DNA of 64,000 nucleotides from Mesostigma viride (lineage: Eukaryota; Streptophyta; Mesostigmatophyceae; Mesostigmatales; Mesostigmataceae): NCBI GenBank assembly GCA_009746045.1, contig RPFO01000154.1:2222001-2286000 (forward strand), in the 5' to 3' direction. How positions within the stretch are numbered: position 1 is the stretch's first letter; every line of letters starts with the position of its first letter. The translations under genes and the position numbers were made by a program. Below, piece after piece: positions 45,336 to 57,099 of the stretch. The notes under the pieces are model-generated. The model did not search any database. It worked only from the letters and a program-made list of their open reading frames with translations, and was not told where the DNA came from.

Positions 45336-47005
45336 GGTCAGTTAATTAATTAATTAGACTTGTGCTCTCGTTGGGGAGTCACGGTCAGCACCGGAGTGCT
45401 TTGAATCCCTGTGTGTGCACAACAGGAATTAATTAATTAATTAATTAAACTCGTGCTCGATCCCGTTGGGGAGTCACGGAGCACCAAAGTGCATGCTTTT
45501 AGGCCTGTGTGTGCACTACAGGAGAAAGGGCAGAGACCCCCAGTCTCCTTCATGCCAGAGGCATGCCACAGCTGCAATCGGGCGCGCGCTAGCTAATAGG
45601 ACAGGCTAACGATCCGGCAGTCTGTGGGTGCAATAAGACCCATGTGAGCATATCATAGCAAGGAGCGTGGGCAAGTAATCTGAACACAGCCAGGGCGTAG
45701 CATGGCTGTACTAGGACTAGGCTAAGGCTATGGCTGGTTGTGTACCGTGCGTTGGCGGCACGTGACTAGGTGTGTTGGCACAGCTAGGCAAACATTCTAG
45801 GCATGGCCTCCTTAGCGGCAGTGACGCCAATGGTTACAATTGCTAGGGCTATTGCTATTCTAGTAGCCCGCTGGGGGCGTCCACATCTTGTGGTTGATCA
45901 TCAGGTCCCCGCCCCTCCAGTACACCTTGGGCTTCTGGGGGTCCTGCTTATGGCGGAGGTATTCCGGCCACAGGTCGCGTCGCTGCTGTTGCTGAGCGGG
46001 GGTCAGGTCGTCATCCAGCGTCCAGGTGAGGTCGTGCAACCGCTTGCGACGAGAGAGGAACCGCTGCTTATCCTCAGGGGAGAGGAAGGTGATCGCCGAT
46101 CACCTTCCTCCGGAGCAGGACTGGTGGGGGAGCCGCCTTGTCCCGTGAGTGCCCGGGAAGGCGGTGGCACCCACGCAGTTCTACCTCACCTACCAGGTCC
46201 ATGAGGGTAAGAAGCAGGTTCTTTCAAGCTCGTCAGCAAGGGAGGTTGACGTCTCACCTGGCTTCTGGGGGAAGCGACGTAGCACCACTCGGCACTCGCG
46301 GCGAGCGCGGTCGGTGACCTCCCGTTGCTGGGCCTGGCGGTGGTCCTCCAGCTCCTGGAGCTTCGTGGCGATGGCGTCGGTGGTGGAGGCGGTCGCTGAC
46401 CGCAGCAGGTCCGCATAGGAGAGCGGCGGGAGGTCACCAGCATCCTGCCGGGGTGGCTGGGAGGCAATGGTGGCCGTCTGCTCCGCTAGCTTTGGGACCT
46501 GTGTGGCCAGGGCCTCGGTGTGGGCGGTGATGGCCTCAAGCTTCTTCATGAGCACGCCGCACTTGCCCTCCACCTGGTTAAGGCGAGAGGCAAGTGCAGC
46601 ATGCGTTTCCGAAGCCTGCGCCGCGGTGTGTAGCGCCGTGAACTGTGGTTGTAGCTTGTGGACGACCTTGGTTTCCACGTTGGAGACCCGGGCCTCGACC
46701 GTGTTGAGCGTGGTGTTCAGCGAGGTCATCTTCTCGGCCAGCGGCCAGGTCACGTGCTCCTCCGGCCAGCACTGCGCGGATGTCATCCTTGCAGAGGGAG
46801 GAAGCCGATGGGGCTGCCGGCTGTGCGGGGGCGGGGGCGTTGAGTGCGTTGAGTGCTCTGCTGATTTCGCCTAAGCTACGCTGGTAGTAGCTGGTCAAGA
46901 TAACCAGGCGTTGGCGGGATTCTTCAAAGGTGTAGAGCCAGGACGTGTTGCGGTAGTCCACAACAGGAAGAAAGGGCAGAGACCCCCAATTTCTCCTTCA
47001 TGAAA
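45336..47005 (-). mobile_element. older LINE family A copy, interrupted
   Basis: The two halves 45336-45428 (tail, hairpin, GTGTGTGCACAACAGG) and 46959-47005 (AGAAAGGGCAGAGACCCCC, TTCATG) join into one family A 3' end like the copy at 56.4 kb. The younger copy at 45429-46958 split it. Confidence 0.75.
45429..46958 (-). pseudogene. LINE family A copy 2 with L1-like ORF1, nested, 11-bp TSD
   Basis: CACAACAGGAA occurs at 45418-45428 and 46959-46969. On the minus strand: DYRNTSWLYTFEESRQRLVI (about 46960-46900), a coiled coil (SLNTTLNTVEARVSNVETKV, ALASRLNQVEGKCGVLMKKL), RRECRVVLRRFPQKPGE, then the RRM/C-terminal part in other frames, with YWRGGDLMI near 45900. It ends in the family A hairpin and a TTAATTAA tail. 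Frameshifts near 46780 and 46200. No RT. Confidence 0.85.
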
Positions 47006-47437
47006 GGATCAATCGATCCATGATGATATCTACTCTTACAGTACTTAGTAGTAGGTTCATGCATGCAGATGGGTTTGCGTGATGTTGATGTATTGCTGTA
47101 TCAAGGAGACAACCAGCGCAGCTAGGCCAGAAATCGGGAGAATCCAGACCATGGTGGTATAGCTTGAGCCGAGCCTGCCGTTATCTTGTCCTCGTGTTCG
47201 AGTCGTTCAGGATGATGAATATGAATGGTGATGGAAATGTGTAGCCTTGTGCATTGAAATTATGGCTGTCTTACGTGTAGAGCGACTAGATGACCTAGAC
47301 GTAGAGATGACCTAGTAGAGTATGGCCGATTGGCCGTAGGTAGCCAGTTGCATGGCCTTCGCAGCTAGCGCCGTGCCGTATGTAATAATACACGGTGTAT
47401 ATGGCTCAGCATACTACCGGCTACTTTCGGTTGTTTC

Positions 47438-47979
47438 AGCCTACTATATATATGTTAAAAATATAATTACTTACAGCAGAGTGAAATCACTCAAACCAAA
47501 GCAAACGCCCAGCTATAAACCTATATACAGAGCCATGTCAAAGCTCTATACTACGATAAGACCAATGGAAACGCCTAACGGGAGGAACCTAATAGCCCTG
47601 CTGCACCGCAAAATCAGCCCGCGTACGGCGGAGCATGATGTCAGCCATGGCCCGAGTCAGCGCCACCGACAAGCGCTGACGCCAATATGACGTCCAGGTC
47701 CGCGCCGACCATGGGGCCCGCTGGCCCTCCAGGTCCAGCCGGTCCTCCCGGAGCCGGCAACACTCCTTGAAGAAGGCGGAGGTCAGGGGCCCCATGGCCC
47801 CAAACTCCTCCAGGACAAAGGGCACCACACGATGGTGCCCGACGTCGCCGTAGGCCAGGAGCTTGGCCCGCTCCGCCCGGTCCGCCGTGTAACCTGCCGT
47901 GAGGGAGGCCCCAGCCACGTGGCTAAGAGCCAAGGGCCGCGCCACCGAAACGTCAATAAGCAGAGCCTACTATATATAT
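47438..47979 (-). mobile_element. family C copy, 510 bp, 5'-truncated, 16-bp TSD
   Basis: AGCCTACTATATATAT at 47438-47453 and 47964-47979 flanks a minus copy of the family C 3' end, from DVSVARPL to the stop codon and the TTACAGCAGAGTGAAATCA terminus. The remaining frame is intact for 118 codons. Confidence 0.85.
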
Positions 47980-48998
47980 TAAAAATATAATTACTTACAG
48001 CAGAGTGAAATCACTCAAACCAAAGCAAACGCCCAGCTATAAACCTCTATACAGAGCCATGTCAAATCTCTATACTACGATAAGACCAATGGAAACTCCT
48101 AACGGGAGGAACCTAATAGCCCTGCTGCACCGCAAAATCAGCCCGCGTACGGCGGAGCATGATGTCAGCCATGGCCCGAGTCAGCGCCACCGACAAGCGC
48201 TGACGCCAATATGACGTCCAGGTCCGCGCCGACCATGGGGCCCGCTGGCCCTCCAGGTCCAGCCGGTCCTCCCGGAACCGGCAACACTCCTTGAAGAAGG
48301 CGGAGGTCAGGGGCCCCATGGCCCCAAACTCCTCCAGGACAAAGGGCACCACACGATGGTGCCCGACGTCGCCGTAGGCCAGGAGCTTGGCCCGCTCCGC
48401 CCGGTCCGCCGTGTAACCTGCCGTGAGGGAGGCCCCAGCCACGTGGCTAAGAGCCAAGGGCCGCGCCACCGAAACGTCGATAAGCAGATGCCGGCCACCC
48501 CCCTCAAAGTCCAGCACCACGATGTCAGGCCGGTGGTTGGGGGAATAGAAGGCACTGAGCGCCATCCGCATCCTCGGACCGGATGTTCGCGTGGGGGAAA
48601 ACCGACCGAATCATGGCGAGCACCACCGTCAGGAGGACAGTGTGCAAATACAAATACCAATTCTGATTCTGTTGGCCCCCCATGCAGGCAAGGTAGTGAG
48701 TCCCCGTGGGATCCAGCGGCTGCCCACAGCTACCACAAGGCCGCCCGGCCGGAACAAGAGGCTGCGGGGCAAATAGCTGGTGCCGGAGCGCCACCGAGTA
48801 GTGGCTGGGAGCCAAGGCGAATGGGGGGGCCATGGGAAGAGCACGAAGGTACGCCGAGCCCACACTCCGCAAGGAAAGCGAGAACAGCCACGCACGTCCC
48901 TGGGCGTTGAGGTCCGCGAAAAGAGCAATCCAATCAGCCGTGTGCAGAATACCCGCGTAGGTTTTCTGGTGTTTATCGATGACGCGAGCAGGGAAAAA
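47980..48998 (-). pseudogene. family C copy, about 1.0 kb, 5'-truncated
   Basis: Nearly identical to 16575-17590 in reverse. It encodes the CGSCGQPLDPTGTHYLAC finger, RPDIVVLDF and LLIDVSVARPL, with a small indel near 48560. It lies directly against the previous copy. Confidence 0.85.
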
Positions 48999-49009
48999 TT
49001 AATTAATAT

Positions 49010-49905
49010 ATATTCATTGAGAATGATATATATATTCATTGAGAATGATAGATTACGGAGGTGAGATAGGCATGCAACATAAGGAAAAACCCGATAACTG
49101 GGAGAATAACCCTGAAGAAATTAATATTAATCTGACACAGACATCCAAGGATCACGCCAGCGGCACAAGGTACAACTAACTAGACATCACAAAACTACAC
49201 GCAGCAACAGCGCTGCCGGCCCACCATGCAGGCCTGGAAGGGATCTAGACCGCATGGGTCGCGACAAAGTCGGCCCGGGTGCGGCGGAATAACACATCAG
49301 CCACGGTGCGAGTGAGGGCGAGTGACAGCTGGTACAGATATATATAGATCCTCCGGGCGGCTGTGGATGCCGGCGCTGCTGCCACTGTGGCTGAGCGCGA
49401 CACGTTTGCCTCCTACGGCAATGTGGGGCCCCACCGGGTCATCCCCTTTGTCCTTGAGGCGTTCGGGGCCATGGGCCCCAAGACAGCGGAGTTTTTCCAC
49501 GAGTGCTGCCAGCGCCGTGAAGCCCGCCTCGACCTCGAGGGTCAGACCGCCCCGTGGTCGGCCCGCACGTGGTCCTCGTATTGGCGGCAGCGCCTGTCAC
49601 TCGCCCTCACTCGCACCGTGGCTGATGTGTTATTCCGCCGCACCCGGGCCGACTTTGTCGCGCCCCATGCGGTCTCGATCCCTTCCAGGCCTGCATGGTG
49701 GGCCGGCAGCGCTGTTGCTGCGTGTAGTTTTGTGATGTCTAGTTAGTTGTACCTTGTGCCGCTGGCGTGATCCTTGGATGTCTGTGTCAGATTACTATTA
49801 ATTTCTTCAGGGTTATTCTCCCAGTTATCGGGTTTTTCCTTATGTTGCATGCCTATCTCACCTCCGTAATCTATCATTCTCACTGAATATATATATTATA
49901 ATAAT
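49010..49905. mobile_element. inverted pair of family D REL-retroelement ends
   Basis: Minus-oriented 3' end at about 49020-49330 faces a plus-oriented copy at about 49330-49900. The plus copy encodes TVAERDTFASYGNVGPHRVI, FHECCQRREARLDLEGQTAP and FRRTRADF, a diverged cousin of the family C C-terminus. Arms of about 300 bp form a large inverted repeat. The 3' terminus is CCTCCGTAATCTATCATTCT plus CA and an AT tail. Confidence 0.75.
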
Positions 49906-50115
49906 ATAATTACTTACAGCAGAGTGAAATAACTCAAACCAAAGCAAACGCCCAGCTATAAACCTATATACAGAGCCATGTCAAAGCTCTATACTACGAT
50001 AAGACCAATGGAAACGCCTAACGGGAGGAACCTAATAGCCCTGCTGCACCGCAAAATCAGCCCGCGTACGGCGGAGCATGATGTCAGCCATGGCCCGAGT
50101 CAGCGCCACCGACAA
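49906..50115 (-). mobile_element. short family C 3'-end copy
   Basis: Starts in the AT tail of the preceding family D copy with TTACAGCAGAGTGAAATAAC and is cut after GCCACCGACAAGCG. Confidence 0.8.
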
Positions 50116-50727
50116 GCGGCAGGGTTGCCACCTGCTCATCGATGTCTCCGTGGCTCGGCCGCTCTCCGGTCGCCACATCCTCCGGGCGGCTGTGGATCGA
50201 TGCCGGCGCTGCTACCGCTGTGGCTGAGCGCGACAAGTTTGCCTCCTACGGCAATGTGGGGCCCCACCGGGTCATCCCCTTTGTCCTTGAGGAGTTCGGG
50301 GCCATGGGCCCAAAGACAGCGGAGTTTTTCCACGAGTGCTGCCAGCGCCGTGAAGACCGCCTCGACCTCGAGGGTCAGACCGCCCCGTGGTCTGCCCGCA
50401 CGTGGTCCTCGTATTGGCGGCAGCGCCTGTCACTCGCCCTCACTCGCACCGTGGCTGATGTGTTATTCCGCCGCACCCGGGCCGACTTTGTCGCGACCCA
50501 TGCGGTCTAGATCCCTCCCAGGCCTGCATGGTGGGCCGGCAGCGCTGTTGCTGCGTGTCGTAGTTTTGTGATGTAGAACTGTACCTTGTGCAGCTGGCGT
50601 GATCCTTGGATGTCCGTGTCAGATTCCTATTAATTTCTTCAGGGTTATTCTCCTTATCAGGTTTTCCCTTATGTTGCATGCCCATCTCACGGCTCACCTC
50701 CGTAATCTATCATTCTCAATGAATATA
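50116..50727 (+). pseudogene. family D copy 2 (REL endonuclease end)
   Basis: Encodes CHLLIDVSVARPLSGRHIL, then after a frameshift the same C-terminal stretch as at 49.4 kb, ending in a stop near 50508 and the 3' terminus CCTCCGTAATCTATCATTCT. Confidence 0.75.
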
Positions 50728-50835
50728 TATTAAAAAAATATAATTACTTACAGCAGAGTGAAATCACTCAAACCAAAGCAAACGCCCAGCTATAAACCTA
50801 TATACAGAGCCATGTCAAAGCTCTATACTACGATG
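50728..50835 (-). mobile_element. very short family C 3'-end copy
   Basis: About 100 bases from TTACTTACAGCAGAGTGAAA to CTCTATACTACGATG, again in the AT tail of a family D copy. Confidence 0.75.
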
Positions 50836-51180
50836 AATATATATAGCGACTATCCTCATCATGCAGGGGCAATATCGACTCTGCACCTGCGCATGCAACT
50901 TCTACCCTAGCTCAGTAGAGCTAGCTGGCTAGCATTATGGGCCGCGGAGCCCGCGGGGGATCAAACAGGAGCATGCCCCACAGGTACTTAGGTGCTTTCT
51001 CGCGCAGCTAGATGGCAGCCCATTTCTCCTTGTCTATCATGCGGGCCCAGAGTATGTACATCGATAGCCCCCAGAACCACTGCATCCTCATAATTCCTCA
51101 AGCATTTATGCCATGCACATAGGTCCGGGTCGCGCCACGTCAGTGCGGGGCACACGCAAGTTTGCCAGTGGGAACTGCTA
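50836..51180 (-). pseudogene. second copy of the APE-type RT element 3' part
   Basis: Matches 43150-43470 (GGGCCGCGG, AGGAGCATGCCCCACAGG, TCTATCATGCGGGCC, CGCAAGTTTGCCAG), more decayed. Confidence 0.65.
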
Positions 51181-53005
51181 TATAAGATGGGTTACTATGA
51201 GTCTATGACAGCCGTGTTTAAATTTTGAAATCTATAATAGTACTTATATAGGTCGGTAGCCGGTATACCGCCCTACTATATTTTCGGTGTGCATATGCGG
51301 CGGGGGGGCCGGCGGGGCGCAGCGCAATCTGACCGTTCCGACGGCTCCCCAACCGACTGAGCTAGTGGTCAGTTTCAAACCATGCGAACATGATGATTCT
51401 CACCGTACACCGGCCGTCCTCATCGCGGCCTTCAGAGCACCCTTGAGGTATACTTTTTGGAGCAAAAGGCAGGCACAGATTGAATTCCCTATAAGCAAAT
51501 AAGCACGTGACTGCGTCACGGCCGCCCGGCCGCCAGCACACCTGCGTGACGCTGCGCGGCGGTCACGCAGTACGGGGGCGGGGGCGAGCACCATGCCTCC
51601 GGTGGCGGCACGCGCGCCCTCATCGTGGCAAACCCAAACGTCTCCAACATCTCCTGTGCCTCCAAGCAGCGCTCAAGGGGGGAGCGGCCGGGGAGGAGCG
51701 ACGCCAGCGCGTGCGAGACGTCCCAGCTAGTATACCTGGTACGTGGGTGGCCGGTGGGAGACAGCCGGTTTATTCGCCGGGCCGGGGGTGAGCTAGGTGA
51801 GTATTATGGGGCGGACAGGGTTAGTTTTTTATTTTGGGGGGGGGGTAAGGATTTTGGGGAGGAAAAAGGTCAGTGGACATCATGGGGGGCCGAGGGTCAG
51901 CATTTTGGGGGTAATGGTCAGCGTTTTTTTGGGCGGGGGGTGTAGGGGAAGAACGCCAGCAATAATATGGGTTTTACTTCATTCCGCGGTGTGGATCGAG
52001 TGTCCCATGCCGGCTCATGCAGTGTAATAATAGTTGTTTTGTCGTGGTATCTCTTGTGAGCGTTGGCTTTGTTTATTTTTTCGTGGGTGCCTTTACTCTG
52101 CTGTAAGTATATATATTTTCAAAATTTTTCAATAATATGGCACGATGAGCATGCATGGGGTCGCTGTAAGAGACGCGGCAGCATGCGGTCACAATGGCGG
52201 TAGAACAACGGTGGTCTGACCGTATACCGCAGCCGCGCTTAAACACGGTTGCACCAACGGCAAACTGTTTAGGGTAAAAGTGTACTGCATGTTCTAGGTT
52301 CCCTGATTAGGGCAAAGCGGCTTCGAGTGTAGGCCAGGTACCTGTGGGGCTGCTCCGCGAGCTAGTCTCTTGGCGTATGCCACCGGCATCTCCACAGTGA
52401 GACACTGGCGCAGCAAGGTCACGCCCGTACAGAGGGCGCGCACCCGCGCCACCGCAGCGTACGCTGGTGTGGCCCAGGTGCTGCCACCGGGCAGCCCGCC
52501 ATGCATCGCGCGCGCGCGCCGGCCACCAGCTGCAAATGGCAGGGGAAACGATCAGAGCCGGAAGGGGCACTACCAGGCAAGCCTGCAGTGCCGGCAGCAG
52601 AAGCACCCCCCCAAAAAATACAGAGTATAGGGGAACCAAGTCAACCCTATATATACACAAGGAGAAGGAGGGAGTGCGCCCTAGCTTCTGTCCTCACTGG
52701 GCACCTGCGGCCGGCACAAGTCGGGGCAGGCTACATAACGCTCTCTCCACAGCATGGCACCGGACGCAACTCTGTGGATGGAATGGCAACCAATAATGCC
52801 TTCATGCGCAATACCATAGGTATACACGTCTACAGGCTGACGCAATGATCAGTAGCTAATTAATTAATATACTACATGCAAATTAATGTAAGGTGGGCTC
52901 AATTACAAGACGTCGGCTCAGGCGAATACAAGGCTGATGCATGGCCACAAGGTTCCAGAGCTTATTTAATTGAAGGTACTATAACGCTGGTACAGTCACG
53001 GAACA
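51181..53005. other. unresolved repeat-derived DNA
   Basis: No gene supported. TTTACTCTGCTGTAAGTATA near 52091-52110 matches the family C terminus, so decayed retroelement DNA probably lies upstream of it. Frames at 51.5-51.8 and 52.3-52.7 kb have no recognisable domain. Confidence 0.35.
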
Positions 53006-53009
53006 CGAA

Positions 53010-55020
53010 AATGGTTGACGGCGGTATGGCGGACGGCGGAGCTCAGATCTTTTGCGTCTGAGCCCCAAATTCGGTCAGAACACTCGCATTCGAGGCGCTT
53101 TATTCAGACGTATACGCCAGTATAACCGGTTACGGCTGAAACGCAGTATTGCCAAAGTTATCACGTGACAAGCAGCTATGACGACCCCAAAAGCAAAACG
53201 GGGTTCAAACAAATGGAAAAGGAGCTTACCGGCTCCCAGCCCAACCCTCTCGCCATCGTTCTTGCCCAGCCGCCTGGGCTCGCCAACCCATCGCCAGCAG
53301 ACCCATCGCCAAGCGCCTCGCCTGAGCCCAAGAAACCATGCCACGAACGCCACAAATGGAGCCAATTCTTGCCCGGCGACGAATATTTCAGCCTCCTCGC
53401 CTGGCAGAAACTGTCGCCGCAGGAAGTCGTCGAGGTCCTCCAGTTCCTCACACAGGTACGGAAGCTCTTCGTGCCCCAGAAGGGGGGGGCGGCTATCGAC
53501 TACCGCAACACGTCCTGGCTCTACACTTATGAAGAACCACGCCAACGCCTGTTTATCTTGACCAGCTACTACCAGCGCAGCCTCGCCGACATCAGCAGAG
53601 CGCTCAACGCCCCCGCCCCCGCACAGCCGGCAGCCCCTTCGGCTCCCTCCCTCTGCAAGGATGACATCCGCGCAGTGCTGGCCGGAGGAGCACGTGACCT
53701 GGCCGCTGGCCGAGAAGCTGACATCGCTGAACACGACGCTCAACACGGTGGAGGCCCGGGTCTCCAATGTGGAAACCAAGGTCGTCCACAAGCTCCACGG
53801 CCCCAGTTCACGGCGCTGCACACCGCGGCGCAAGCTTCGGAAACGCATGCTGCACTTGTCTCTCGCCTTAACCAGGTGGAGGGCAAGTGCGGCGTGCTCA
53901 TGAAGAAGCTTGAGGCCATCACCGCCCACACCGAGGCCCTGGCCACACAGGTCCCCAAGATAGCGGAGCAGACGGCCACCATTGCATCCCAGCCACCCCG
54001 GCAGGATGCTGGTGACCTCCCGCCGCTCTCCTACACGGACCTGCTGCGGTCAGCGACCGCCTCCACCACCGATCGACGCCATCGCCACGAAGCTCCAGGA
54101 GCTGGAGGACCACCGCCAGGCCCAGCAACGGGAGGTCACCGACCGCGCTCGCCGCGAGTGCCGAGTGGTGCTACGTCGCTTCCCCCATGCAGAAGCCAGG
54201 TGAGACGTCAACCTCTCTTGCTGACGAGCTCAAGAACCAGCTTCTTACCCTCATGGGCCTGGTAGGTGAGGTAGAACTGCGTGGGTGCCACCGCCTTCCC
54301 CACTCACGGGACAAGGCGGCTCCCCTGCCAGTCCTGCTCACCTTCCCCTCCCCTGAGGATAAGCAGCGGTTCCTCTCTCGTCGCAAGCGGTTGCACGACC
54401 TCACCTGGACGTACGCTGGATGACGACCTGACCCCCGCTCAGCAACAGCAGCGACGCGACCTGTGGCCGGAATACCTCCGCCATAAGCAGGACCCCCAGA
54501 AGCCCAAGGTGTACTGGAGGGGCGGGGACCTGATGATCATTGATCAACCACAAGATGTGGACGCCCCCATGCAGCGGGCTAGAATAGCAATAGCCCTAGC
54601 AATTGTAACCATTGGAGTCACTGCCGCTAAGGCAGCCATGCCTAGAATGTTCGCCTATAGCTGCATGTGCCAACATAACTAGTCACGTGCCGCCAACGCA
54701 CGGTACACAACCAGCCATAGCCTTAGCATAGTCCTAGTACAGCCATGCTACGCCCGTGCTATGGTCAGATTACTTGCCCACGCTATACTTGTTATGCCAC
54801 GCTTACATGGGTCTTATATTGCACCCACAGTTTGCCGGATCGTTAGCCTGTCCTATTATTAGCTAGCGCGCCCGATTGCAGCTGTGGCATGCCTTTGGCA
54901 TGAAGGAGACTGGGGGTCTCTGCCCTTTCTCCTGTAGTGCACACACAGGGATTAAAAGCACTTCAGTGCTCCGTGACTCCCCAACGGGAGCACGTGTTTA
55001 ATTAATTAATTAATTAATAA
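53010..55020 (+). pseudogene. LINE family A copy 3 with longest ORF1
   Basis: The 5' box GGACGGCGGAGCTCAGATC is at 53033. The expected ORF1 start is ATG 53178 (MTTPKAKRG), but the frame shifts within 30 bases. The main open frame (53165-54265) reads QPNPLAIVLAQ, then IDYRNTSWLYTYEEPRQRLF, a coiled coil, VEGKCGVLMKKLEAI and LPPLSYTDLLRSATA. Further shifts near 54060 and 54190 lead to the RRM part (VLLTFPSPEDKQRFLSRRKR) and QQRRDLWPEYLRHKQDP, then VYWRGGDLMI. It ends with the family A hairpin and a TTAATTAA tail near 54975-55018. No RT. Confidence 0.85.
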
Positions 55021-55149
55021 CGCAGTGCGCTAATTTATCTTTTCAAGTGCTGTAGTAACTGATGCATAAACCTATAATGGCTTAATTCCATTGTTGTCGC
55101 GATAATGCCCCCATCTAGACAACTACCTTGAGTGCTCTATCCCGGGGGA

Positions 55150-56300
55150 GCCCGGGGGGGCTTCCACAGTTTCTTGTTGACATATAACTGAGGTCGGCCA
55201 CCCTGCCATGCAGTACGAACCGACTGACTAATTGTGCACATGGGGCTTCTCGGGGTTGGTCTTAATTGCGGTGGCGGATGTAGTCGGGCCCGACTGGTCG
55301 CGGCGTTAATTGCTGCTGCTGGTGGGGCCGGCTGGCGACAGGTCGTCGTCAAACGACCAGGGCCGGGGTTGCATGCCTCACCAGCTAATTCTTGCAGCGA
55401 TCGAGACAGGAACCGAACCCGGGCTGCAATGTTGCTGAAGGTATTTATAAGGACCACTGCAGGAGGGGGCTGCCAGCCTTGTCCCGTGGATCATGGGGCA
55501 TGCATGCAGGCGGTACTGCGCCCTGCAGTCACTAGACACGCCTGGCAACTGGTGCCGTTCCTTGCAGAGCTCTCCATGCGCGCCAAGAGCCGGCCGGTCC
55601 CTGCATGATCGAGCTCGTTGAGAAGAGAGTCTGGGGACCGTCTCTGGCCAGCCCCCGCTGCATGTCGAAGCTGGATGACCCGGGAGCTCGGCGACGGTCG
55701 CTGTCTGACAGCAGCCTCGCGGCGTACGTCTTCCAGCTCCTGGAGGTGATTGGTGGTCAGGTGACGGTCACTGCATGGAGGTAGCCTGCATGGACTGGCA
55801 CTTGATTGAGAAGGTCGATTAGCCCAGGAGGCGCAAGTTGAGGGGTCATCTCTGGCCCTACCGGCAGGTTGGGCGGCGAATGGCGATGGTGGCCGTAATC
55901 GCTCGGCGATCTCGGGGACCGACCTGCATGCGTGGCCAGGGCGTCTACCGTAAGGTAGCAACTGCTTCAAGTTTCACGGTCCCTTAGCCGACTCGGCCTT
56001 CCGCCTGGTTAAGGCGGGCGGTCACAGTGGCTGCATGTGGGCTCGGATCGAAACCTCGGTGACAATGTGCAGTCTAGTAGCGTAGCAGTACGTACTGAGG
56101 CTTGAATGTCACATGTGTTGGGGTGTGAGAGTCTTGAGCTGCTCAGCCATCGGCGCCAGCTGCCCCATCGCCACTGCAGCCGGCTCAGATGGTGTCCGTG
56201 CTGGGGGAGGTGCCGCTCTGCGAGGATGCTGCTGCATGCATTCAAGTATGCCTCGATCCGGTTATTGAAGCAGCCATTCCCAGTTGGGCTTGGTGACCTT
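55150..56300 (-). pseudogene. decayed L1-like ORF1 remnant
   Basis: Minus-strand fragments VPEIAERLRPPSPFAAQPAG, HLQELEDVRREAAVRQRPSP and a TFSNIAARVRFLSRSLQEL stretch parallel the coiled-coil and RRM parts of family A ORF1 in order. Heavily broken; family assignment tentative. Confidence 0.4.
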
Positions 56301-56402
56301 GTCGCCAGGAGTACTTAGGCCTATCGATCTGCACATGGCCACTGGACCATGCACGGGGCAGCGGTACTGCATCCGTTTGCATATCAGCTTTTTCTATGTC
56401 GG

Positions 56403-56691
56403 AGCTTTATTAATTATTTAATTAAACTCGTGCTCCCGTTGGGGAGTCACGGAACACCGGAGTGCTTTTACTCCCTGTATGTGCACAACAGGAAGAAAGG
56501 GCAGAGACCCCCTTTCTCCCTCATGCCAGAGGCATGTCACAGCTGCAATATCGGACACGATAGACGATCCGGCACTGAAGTTAGTGTAAGTGCAATAAGA
56601 CCCAAGTGAGCATATCATAACAAGGAGCGTGGGCAAGTAATCTGATCATAGCCAGGACATAGCATGGCTATATACAAGAAGCTTTATAATT
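56403..56691 (-). mobile_element. LINE family A 3' end, about 265 bp, with TSD
   Basis: AGCTTTATTAATT (56403-56415) and AGCTTTATAATT (56680-56691) flank a tail, the hairpin and 200 bases of family A 3' UTR. Confidence 0.8.
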
Positions 56692-57032
56692 GCACCCACA
56701 GTAGTTGAGCACTATACTCTCCTGGTGAGAAGTTTAATTGAACCTATGGCCTGTCTTTGAAAGGTAACGAGCTCGATCGAAGCCTGAGGGGTATACGTAT
56801 TGTGCCCCCTTCTTGATGTGCATCATGCAAACAGGGATGCAGGGTACCCTGTGACAAAAAGTCGGTACCCTGTTACTCTCCTGCCGACCGTTCGAAGCGC
56901 GTGATGGAATGAATGAAGTCGATCCGATGCATGTCAAAACATATCCCGCGATATATGGTGATAATTGGGACCCAGCGCGGGCGCTAGCTAGCTTCAAGAT
57001 TATGCCGCGATAACATAGACAACTATTTGGTG

Positions 57033-57089
57033 AGCTATGCTCATTTTATCTATGACTAACCTGCTGAGCGGAGAATGCAACGCCGTATA
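57033..57089 (+). repeat. 57-bp direct repeat, copy 1
   Basis: Identical to 63730-63786 except for one T/C difference. Core: CTAACCTGCTGAGCGGAGAA. It abuts the tyrosine recombinase frame. Confidence 0.9.
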
Positions 57090-57099
57090 TTTGCATTAG

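Noticed and set aside
52294-52660. Minus frames of 70-117 codons
   Set aside because: No domain recognised; region appears to be decayed repeat DNA.
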